NCBI GenBank assembly: GCA_050944685.1
Contig: JBMNRP010000028.1
Coordinates: forward strand, 1-27,436
Source of the DNA: CADBRN01 sp050944685
Lineage (GTDB): Bacteria > Bacillota > Clostridia > Lachnospirales > Lachnospiraceae
Length of the DNA: 27,436 nucleotides
Direction of reading: 5' to 3'
In this document: piece after piece, positions 21,929 to 27,436 of the stretch
Numbering within the stretch: the first letter of the stretch is position 1
How the letters are laid out: each line of letters opens with the position of its first letter
Position numbers and translations under genes: made by a program
The notes under the pieces: model-generated
The model's input: only the letters and a program-made list of their open reading frames with translations
What the model was told of the DNA's origin: nothing
Database searches by the model: none

Positions 21929-23293
21929 ATGATCAATATTTTTGAAGCAAATGAAACGAACGAGATGATCGAGCAGGAGAATCTCGATGTCCGCACCATT
22001 ACCATGGGGATCAGTCTTCTCGACTGCATCGATTCCAATCTCGACAAAATGAACCGGAAGATTTACGATCGGATCACATCCGCCGCACGGAACCTGATTC
22101 CGGTCGGAGAGCAGATTGAGAGGGAGTTCGGCATTCCCATCGTCAACAAGAGAATTTCGGTAACTCCGGCTGCCCTCATCGGAGGTGCCGCCTGCCGCAG
22201 CGAAGAGGATTTCGCCTCAATCGCGGAAACGCTCGACCGCGCGGCAAAGGAGGTCGGAGTTAATTTTATCGGCGGCTATTCCGCCCTTGTACCGAAGGGA
22301 ATGACGACGGCGGATGAGACGATGATCCGTTCCATCCCGCTGGCTCTTTCGCGAACAGAGCGCGTCTGCAGTTCGGTCAATCTCGGATCAACCAAGGCGG
22401 GCATCAATATGGATGCGGTCCGTCTGATGGGCGAGGTTGTGAAAAACACGGCGAAAATGACGCAGGACGACGACTGCCTCGGCTGTGCAAAACTCGTCGT
22501 TTTCTGCAACGCACCCGATGACAATCCTTTTATGGCCGGAGCGTTTCACGGAGTGACGGAGCCGGACATCGTGATAAATGTCGGCGTATCCGGCCCGGGC
22601 GTCGTCAAGCACGCGCTGGAAAAGGTCCGCGGAGAGAGCTTTGATGTTCTCTGCGAGACCATCAAAAAAACCGCCTTTAAGGTGACCCGGGTCGGTCAGC
22701 TGGTAGCCCAGGAGGCTTCCAGAAGGCTGCATGTGCCGTTCGGAATTATCGATCTGTCACTTGCGCCGACTCCGGCCGTCGGGGATTCGGTCGCAGACAT
22801 TCTGGAGGAGATCGGCGTGGAACACGCCGGAGCTCCGGGAACGACTGCTGCACTCGCCCTTTTGAACGACCAGGTGAAAAAGGGCGGCGTCATGGCCTCC
22901 TCTTATGTGGGCGGCCTGTCCGGAGCTTTCATTCCGGTGAGCGAAGATCAGGGAATGATCCGCGCCGCGTCCGCCGGAGCGCTCTCCATCGAAAAGCTGG
23001 AGGCGATGACCTGCGTCTGCTCGGTCGGACTCGATATGATCGCGATTCCCGGAGACACCGCGGCGTCGACGATTTCCGGGGTCATTGCGGACGAGATGGC
23101 TCTCGGCATGGTCAATCAGAAAACGACCGCGGTTCGGCTGATTCCGGCGATCGGGAAAAAAGTCGGGGATACGGTCCGGTTCGGCGGACTGCTCGGTGCG
23201 GCTCCCGTCATGCCGGTGAATTCCTTCTCCTGCGAGTCCTTTATCTCCCGAAGAGGCAGGATTCCGGCCCCGGTTCACAGCTTTCGCAACTGA
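21929..23293 (+). CDS. UPF0210 (PFL-like, DUF711) family protein
   Basis: The 454-residue soluble protein matches the UPF0210 family. It has ENLDVRTITMGISLLDC at the N-terminus, IVNKRISVTPAALIGGAA, NFIGGYSALVPKGMT, CSSVNLGSTKAGINMDA, INVGVSGPGVVKHAL, and IDLSLAPTPAVGDSVADI followed by the GAPGTTAALALLNDQVKKGG stretch. The fold is said to resemble pyruvate formate-lyase-type barrels, but no glycyl-radical motif is apparent in the C-terminal region, so enzymatic activity is unknown. The ATG at 21929 has AAAGG 10 bases upstream. Its steady link with the ACT gene in front suggests a ligand-regulated protein. tmcAL follows 23 bases later. Confidence 0.9.
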   Translation: MINIFEANETNEMIEQENLDVRTITMGISLLDCIDSNLDKMNRKIYDRITSAARNLIPVGEQIEREFGIPIVNKRISVTPAALIGGAACRSEEDFASIAETLDRAAKEVGVNFIGGYSALVPKGMTTADETMIRSIPLALSRTERVCSSVNLGSTKAGINMDAVRLMGEVVKNTAKMTQDDDCLGCAKLVVFCNAPDDNPFMAGAFHGVTEPDIVINVGVSGPGVVKHALEKVRGESFDVLCETIKKTAFKVTRVGQLVAQEASRRLHVPFGIIDLSLAPTPAVGDSVADILEEIGVEHAGAPGTTAALALLNDQVKKGGVMASSYVGGLSGAFIPVSEDQGMIRAASAGALSIEKLEAMTCVCSVGLDMIAIPGDTAASTISGVIADEMALGMVNQKTTAVRLIPAIGKKVGDTVRFGGLLGAAPVMPVNSFSCESFISRRGRIPAPVHSFRN

Positions 23294-23316
23294 CAGATTC
23301 TTTTTTGAAGAGAGAT

Positions 23317-24513
23317 ATGAAAACAGCAGGCGTGATAGCAGAATACAATCCGTTTCATCTCGGACATGAATATCTGCTCCGGAAAATCAGAGAAGATTCC
23401 GGGGCAGATTTTATTGTCGTGGTGATGAGCGGAGACTTTGTCCAGAGGGGCGCACCGGCTCTTCTCGACAAATACAGAAGAACGGAGATGGCACTGAGGG
23501 GCGGGGCGGATCTGGTTCTGGAGCTTCCCTGTGCGGCGGCCATCGGAAGCGCCGGTGATTTCGCGTCGGGTGCCGTCACCCTTATGGACCGCCTCGGCGT
23601 CGTCGATGAGCTATGGTTCGGGAGTGAATGCGGCAGCATCCGCCCGCTCTCGGATGCGGCCGGAGTGCTGGCGGAGGAGCCGCCAGTCTACCGGGAGGTC
23701 CTCCGGAGCGCCCTCGCGCGGGGATCCACCTATCCCGAGGCACAGGAGGCGGGCCTGAGAGCTGCGGTTCCGGGGCGCGGCGGAACCCTGGCGGAAATTC
23801 TGAAAAAACCGAACAATCTCCTCGCCGTCGCTTATCTGACGGCAATGGCGAGAAGAAACAGCCGGATGATTCCCCGCACAGTCCGAAGATCCGGGGGAGA
23901 TCATCACTCCGAATCCCGGAAGGCGTATTCGTCGGAAAATATCCGGGAAAATATCGGAAGAGGATATTTCTCTTCCGCCGCCAGGACGCTTCCTTCGTAC
24001 TCCGCAAAGATTCTTCTGGAAGCCGCCGACCGGAACGAACTGATATACCCGGACGATTTCTCGGATATGATCCTCTGTCAGCTGCAGAAGGAAACGGCAA
24101 AATCTCTCCGGAAATACCCCGGTATCGGGGAAGATCTCGCGAACCGCATCATCCGGATGCGAGGGAGCTTCCGTTCGGTCCTTTCGTTTTCCGAACTTCT
24201 GAAAACCAGAAATTACACGATGACCAGAATCTCCCGGGCACTGTTTTCGGTTCTTCTCGGCGTGGAAAAGGGAGACGCCGCCCGGGAAAAGGAGTCTGTA
24301 CGGGTACTCGGCCTGAAAAAAAGAGCAGAGACGCTGCTGGGTAAAATCAGCCGCTCCGGTACGGTACGTCCCTGCGGGTCTGCCGCCTCACTTCCTGCTG
24401 ATTCGTTCCGGACGGATGTTTCCGCGGCGAATCTTTACGAGGCCGTCCGGGCGAAAAAAAGCGGAACCGCATTCCACCATGAATTCACACAAAAAGTGAT
24501 CAAATTATTGTGA
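23317..24513 (+). CDS. tmcAL: tRNA(Met) cytidine acetate ligase TmcAL (YlbM)
   Basis: The 398-residue protein matches TmcAL, which forms N4-acetylcytidine at the wobble position of elongator tRNA-Met using acetate and ATP through acetyl-adenylate. The nucleotidyltransferase-type start is clear: GVIAEYNPFHLGH with HLGH at 14-17, followed by IVVVMSGDFVQRGAPALLDK and ELPCAAAIGSAGDFASGAV. A later KKPNNLLAVAYLTA block and the helical C-terminal half also fit. ATG 23317 is chosen; a TTG at 23305 would add four residues without a better ribosome binding site. It lies upstream of pta-ackA, the acetate-forming pathway, as in many clostridia. Confidence 0.93.
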   Translation: MKTAGVIAEYNPFHLGHEYLLRKIREDSGADFIVVVMSGDFVQRGAPALLDKYRRTEMALRGGADLVLELPCAAAIGSAGDFASGAVTLMDRLGVVDELWFGSECGSIRPLSDAAGVLAEEPPVYREVLRSALARGSTYPEAQEAGLRAAVPGRGGTLAEILKKPNNLLAVAYLTAMARRNSRMIPRTVRRSGGDHHSESRKAYSSENIRENIGRGYFSSAARTLPSYSAKILLEAADRNELIYPDDFSDMILCQLQKETAKSLRKYPGIGEDLANRIIRMRGSFRSVLSFSELLKTRNYTMTRISRALFSVLLGVEKGDAAREKESVRVLGLKKRAETLLGKISRSGTVRPCGSAASLPADSFRTDVSAANLYEAVRAKKSGTAFHHEFTQKVIKLL

Positions 24514-24541
24514 TAAAACGTTAACAAATTGTAAAAGTGTA

Positions 24542-24556
24542 TTGAAATCAATTCAA
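24542..24556. repeat. Inverted repeat upstream of the pta promoter
   Basis: TTGAA-ATCAA-TTCAA ends four bases before the -35 box. It could be an operator or simply AT-rich upstream sequence. Confidence 0.35.
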
Positions 24557-24559
24557 ATC

Positions 24560-24588
24560 TTGTTTCGTTTTTATAAACGTATTATACT
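24560..24588 (+). promoter_or_regulatory. Promoter of pta-ackA
   Basis: TTGTTT (24560-24565), 17-base spacer, TATACT (24583-24588). The surrounding sequence (24514-24651) is strongly AT-rich and holds no gene. The leader would be about 57 bases. Confidence 0.75.
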
Positions 24589-24651
24589 AAATAATGTATT
24601 TTAGCGTGGCTAAACATGATATTTTTTACAAAAACGTAAGGAGAAAATGAT

Positions 24652-25638
24652 ATGGCATATGGATTCGGTGCAATGATTGATCAGTTAAAGAAAAACCCGA
24701 AGAAGATCGTCTTCACAGAGGGTACCGACGAAAGGATTCTGGAGGCAAGCTCCCGTCTTCTGGCGAGCAATTTCCTGACCCCCATTCTGGTCGGAAATCC
24801 GGACGAGGTTTCCGCGGCGGCCGAGAAGGCCGGCTACAATGTGCGCGGTGCAACGATTATTGATCCGAAGAACTATGACCGTTTTGAAGAAATGGTGGAT
24901 CTGTTCTGCGAACTCCGCAAGAGCAAGGGAATGACGCCGGACCAGGCCCGCGGAATTCTTTCCTCCGCGAACTATTTCGGAACTATGCTGGTCAAGATGG
25001 GAGAGGCGGACGCTCTTCTGGGCGGAGCTACCTATTCGACGGCCGACACCGTCCGTCCGGCTCTGCAGGTCATCAAGACCAAACCCGGAAACAAGATCGT
25101 GTCTTCCTGCTTTATTCTGGTCCGTCCGGCTGCCAGCGGCGAAAACGAGGTGATCGCTATGGCCGACTGCGCCATCAACATCCATCCGACCGAGGATGAC
25201 CTCGTTGAGATAGCGGGTGAGACCGCTGAGTGTGCGAGAAAATTCGGCGTAGATCCGAAGATCGCCTTCCTTTCCTATTCCACCATCGGATCCGGAAAGG
25301 GCGAGGATGTTGACAAAATGCGCAACGCCACCGAGAAGGCGAAAGCAAAATATCCGGATCTTCCGATCACCGGTGAGATTCAGTTTGACGCGGCCGTTTC
25401 TCCCCGGGTCGCCTCCACGAAGCACCTCGATGACAACGTGGCAGGACACTGCAATACCTTTATTTTCCCGGACATCAACGCCGGAAACTGTGGATACAAG
25501 ATCGCTCAGCGTCTCGGAAACTTCGACGCCTACGGCCCGATTCTTCTGGGACTGAACGCTCCGATCAACGACCTGTCCCGCGGATGCAACGGCCAGGAGG
25601 TTTATTCCATGGCGATCATTACCGCGGCTCTCGCATAA
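24652..25638 (+). CDS. pta: Phosphate acetyltransferase
   Basis: The 328-residue enzyme converts acetyl-CoA and phosphate to acetyl phosphate and CoA. It is the short clostridial form, made only of the catalytic PTA_PTB domain without the N-terminal regulatory part found in E. coli. Blocks seen are KKIVFTEGTDERILEA, the GGATYSTADTVRPALQVIKT region, SCFILVRP, FLSYSTIGSGKGEDVDKM and the C-terminal LGNFDAYGPILLGLNAPIND. The ATG at 24652 follows AAGGAG by eight bases. ackA follows 60 bases later, giving the usual pta-ackA pair for substrate-level ATP formation during fermentation. Confidence 0.97.
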   Translation: MAYGFGAMIDQLKKNPKKIVFTEGTDERILEASSRLLASNFLTPILVGNPDEVSAAAEKAGYNVRGATIIDPKNYDRFEEMVDLFCELRKSKGMTPDQARGILSSANYFGTMLVKMGEADALLGGATYSTADTVRPALQVIKTKPGNKIVSSCFILVRPAASGENEVIAMADCAINIHPTEDDLVEIAGETAECARKFGVDPKIAFLSYSTIGSGKGEDVDKMRNATEKAKAKYPDLPITGEIQFDAAVSPRVASTKHLDDNVAGHCNTFIFPDINAGNCGYKIAQRLGNFDAYGPILLGLNAPINDLSRGCNGQEVYSMAIITAALA

Positions 25639-25698
25639 CTTTCCGGTTGGAATCTCTTGTGATTTCATCATGATTCTTAGATAAGGAGAAACGAATAA

Positions 25699-26892
25699 AT
25701 GAAAGTACTTGTAATAAACTGCGGAAGCTCCTCCCTTAAGTATCAGCTGATCGATTCCGATACCGAAAAGGTACTGGCGAAAGGTCTGTGTGAAAGAATC
25801 GGAATTGACGGACGCCTGACCTATCAGAAGGCGGGCGGCGAAAAAGAAGTTTCCGACCAGGCGATGCCGTCTCACAAAGAGGCGATCCAGCTCGTTCTTT
25901 CCGCGCTGACGAATCCCTCGACGGGCGCTCTGAAGGATCTCTCCGAGATCGAGGCGGTCGGCCACAGAATCGTCCACGGCGGCGAGAAGTTTTCCAGCTC
26001 CGCGCTGGTCACCGATGACATGATTAAAGAAGTAGAAGAGTGCTCCGCACTGGCTCCCTTGCACAATCCGGCGAACCTGATCGGTATCCGTGCCTGCCAG
26101 GAGCTGATGCCCGGTGTCCCGATGGTCGGCGTATTTGATACCGCTTTCCATCAGACCATGCCGAAGAAAGCGTATCTCTACGGACTTCCGCACGACTATT
26201 ATACAAAGGACGGCATCCGGAAGTATGGATTCCACGGAACTTCCCACAGCTTCGTCTCCAAAGAGACGGCGAAGTTTCTGGGACTGGATCTGAATCACTC
26301 GAAGATTATCGTCGCTCATCTGGGCAACGGAGCTTCGGTCTGCGCCGTCAAAGACGGAAAGAGCGTTGACACCAGCATGGGCATGACCCCGCTTTCCGGT
26401 CTGGTCATGGGAACCCGCTCCGGCGATATCGATCCGTCCATCGTTCAGTTTATCAGCAAGAATGAGAACCTTGATATCGACGGCGTGCTCGACGTGCTGA
26501 ACAAGAAGTCCGGCGTTCTGGGATTGTCCGACGGACTTTCCAGTGATTTCCGTGATCTGGAGAGCGCTGCCGCCGACGGGAATGAAGCCGCTTCGGAGGC
26601 TCTGGACGTATTCAGCTACCGCGTCGCCAGTACCATCGGAGAATACATTGCCGTTCTCGATGGAGTAGACGCGATCGCGTTCACGGCCGGCATCGGAGAA
26701 AATGACGGCGTCGTCCGCGCGAGCGTGATGAACTATTTCCATTACATGGGAATCGAGATTGATCCCGAGAAGAACCAGCTTCGCGGAGAAAACGTCAAAA
26801 TTTCGACTGAGGATTCGAAGGTCGCGGTCTGTGTTATCCCGACCAACGAAGAGCTCATGATCTGCCGCGAGACCGTTGCGCTCGTAAAGTAA
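25699..26892 (+). CDS. ackA: Acetate kinase
   Basis: The 397-residue kinase transfers phosphate from acetyl phosphate to ADP, giving acetate and ATP. The family blocks are complete: N-terminal VLVINCGSSSLKYQLID, VGHRIVHGGEKF, VFDTAFHQTMP, YGFHGTSHSFVS, IVAHLGNGASVCAV, TPLSGLVMGTRSGDIDPS and near the C-terminus AFTAGIGENDGVVR. Length is typical. The ATG at 25699 has AAGGAG at suitable spacing. It is the second gene of the pta-ackA pair. The next gene, rpmF, has its own promoter starting 44 bases after the stop. Confidence 0.98.
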   Translation: MKVLVINCGSSSLKYQLIDSDTEKVLAKGLCERIGIDGRLTYQKAGGEKEVSDQAMPSHKEAIQLVLSALTNPSTGALKDLSEIEAVGHRIVHGGEKFSSSALVTDDMIKEVEECSALAPLHNPANLIGIRACQELMPGVPMVGVFDTAFHQTMPKKAYLYGLPHDYYTKDGIRKYGFHGTSHSFVSKETAKFLGLDLNHSKIIVAHLGNGASVCAVKDGKSVDTSMGMTPLSGLVMGTRSGDIDPSIVQFISKNENLDIDGVLDVLNKKSGVLGLSDGLSSDFRDLESAAADGNEAASEALDVFSYRVASTIGEYIAVLDGVDAIAFTAGIGENDGVVRASVMNYFHYMGIEIDPEKNQLRGENVKISTEDSKVAVCVIPTNEELMICRETVALVK

Positions 26893-26935
26893 AACGGAAA
26901 ATCTTCCGATGGTTCCGGGCGTCATGAAAAAATTC

Positions 26936-26964
26936 TTGACATTCTATCTCTGAATTCATATAAT
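26936..26964 (+). promoter_or_regulatory. Consensus-perfect promoter of rpmF
   Basis: TTGACA (26936-26941), exactly 17 bases, TATAAT (26959-26964). Both boxes match the sigma-A consensus exactly. The leader of about 63 bases before rpmF ends in GGAGGTG. Confidence 0.92.
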
Positions 26965-27033
26965 ATTCGGGTATGACTGAGAGAGAATTGATCCACTCGA
27001 TCATAAAGATAGATGAAAGAGGAGGTGTGAGAA

Positions 27034-27213
27034 ATGTCCATTTGTCCGAAAAACAAATCTTCTAAGTCAAGAAGAGACAAAAGAAGAGCGAACTGGAAGA
27101 TGTCTGCTCCGAACCTTGTTAAGTGCCCGAAATGCGGAGCACTGATGATGCCGCACAGAATGTGCAAGAGCTGCGGATTCTACAACATGAAGCAGGTCAT
27201 CGAATCAAAATGA
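27034..27213 (+). CDS. rpmF: 50S ribosomal protein L32
   Basis: The 59-residue frame starts at ATG 27034, six bases after AGGAGGTG, and ends with TGA at 27211-27213. It reads MSICPKNKSSKSRRDKRRAN, then two zinc pairs, CPKC and CKSC, in the C-terminal half, as in the zinc form of L32. The core KSSKSRRDKRRA is diagnostic. The first residues (MSICPKNK) differ from the common MAVPKRK. L32 lies on the large subunit near the peptidyl-transferase side. It is expressed from its own strong promoter and followed by a large hairpin terminator. The DUF177 gene that normally precedes rpmF in clostridia is absent. Confidence 0.95.
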   Translation: MSICPKNKSSKSRRDKRRANWKMSAPNLVKCPKCGALMMPHRMCKSCGFYNMKQVIESK

Positions 27214-27238
27214 TCCGTTCTGACGATGAAAAGATGAA

Positions 27239-27286
27239 GGGGCTGTTGCATTAGTACTTTTCAGTACTGAGGCAACGGCCTCTTTT
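27239..27286 (+). terminator. Large hairpin terminator after rpmF
   Basis: GGGGCTGTTGC (27239-27249) pairs with GCAACGGCCTC (27272-27282), with wobble pairs. An inner stem AGTACT-TTTC-AGTACT lies between them, and TTTT follows. The GGGGCTGTTGCA start also resembles the ends of some insertion sequences, so it could be an element end acting as a terminator. Confidence 0.65.
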
Positions 27287-27312
27287 CTTCGGTCTTTTCA
27301 CCCGCTTTTAAC

Positions 27313-27436
27313 CTAAATTCCCGATGTCTCCAAACTAGGTTTCGCGAATAGTGGCGTGACATCCATTGCTTTGTACAGCTCTTCCTGTTTTTTCAGGACT
27401 TCTCCCTGAATCGGGGCTTTCCCTGGTTCTGTGAAA
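27313..27436 (-). CDS. C-terminal end of an unrecognised protein (possible transposase), cut by the window edge
   Basis: On the minus strand an open frame enters from the right edge and ends with TAG at 27313-27315. The visible 40 residues include IQGEVLKKQEELYKAMDVT and end in FAKPSLETSGI. The phrasing is protein-like and mostly helical. No family can be assigned. A transposase is considered only because of the element-end-like hairpin beside it and the break in the usual clostridial gene order after rpmF. The gene start lies outside the window. Confidence 0.35.
   Translation of the reverse strand, partial: FTEPGKAPIQGEVLKKQEELYKAMDVTPLFAKPSLETSGI

Noticed and set aside
24508..24527. Rex-like site TTGTGA...TAACAA before pta
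   Set aside because: The half-sites resemble the redox regulator's operator, but the spacing is eight bases instead of six and the first half overlaps the tmcAL stop codon.
26895..26908. Terminator after ackA (CGGAA-AATC-TTCCG)
   Set aside because: The stem is only five base pairs and has no T run.
24685..26925. A 746-codon open frame antisense to pta and ackA
   Set aside because: It spans two well-supported genes and their gap, has no ribosome binding site, and shows no recognisable protein domain. It is a by-product of codon bias.

Overview
The window looks like a chromosomal housekeeping stretch from a Gram-positive anaerobe of the class Clostridia, most likely Lachnospiraceae or a close relative. 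This is inferred from the clostridial gene order tmcAL-pta-ackA-rpmF, the ACT/UPF0210 pair, the WalJ/YycJ hydrolase, strong AGGAGG-type ribosome binding sites, sigma-A promoters with 17-bp spacers, and GC-leaning coding sequence. No CRISPR array, tRNA or rRNA gene was seen. Only the extreme right edge hints at a mobile element.

Layout. 1-1040 (minus strand): the 5' part of a metallophosphoesterase, then an AT-rich membrane-anchored DUF4230-type protein with its own terminator and promoter. 1119-2489 (plus): an orphan Sfp-type phosphopantetheinyl transferase and tadA. 2493-5781: rpsO with its own promoter and terminator, then pnp behind a purine-rich leader, then dut and a terminator. 5852-9386: an unusual protein joining an EF-G/TetM-like GTPase to a YacP/Rae1-like NYN nuclease, followed by a TetR-family regulator. 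9390-10415 (minus): a protein of unknown function, convergent with the regulator, whose promoter carries nested inverted repeats. 10551-11425: rpsF-rpsR with a promoter and terminator but without the usual ssb between them.

11478-24513 is a long plus-strand run with no convincing internal terminator: ftsW, a sirtuin-like protein with altered catalytic positions, gltX, a UvrD/PcrA-like helicase, a membrane protein with an anti-sigma-type zinc motif, polA, coaE, walJ, an ACT protein, a UPF0210 protein and tmcAL. 24560-26892: pta-ackA (acetate and ATP from acetyl-CoA) under their own promoter. 26936-27286: rpmF under a promoter that matches the consensus exactly, then a large hairpin terminator. 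27313-27436 (minus): the C-terminal end of an unrecognised protein.

How the genes fit together. Much of the window serves translation (TadA, S15, S6, S18, L32, GluRS, TmcAL, the GTPase-NYN fusion), RNA and DNA maintenance (PNPase, PolA, helicase, dUTPase) and central carbon and cofactor metabolism (Pta, AckA, CoaE, PPTase). TmcAL uses acetate to modify tRNA and sits beside the acetate pathway genes. The most interesting element is the GTPase-NYN fusion: its domains suggest a ribosome-binding GTPase that delivers an endonuclease to the ribosomal A site. The sirtuin-like protein lacking the catalytic His is second.
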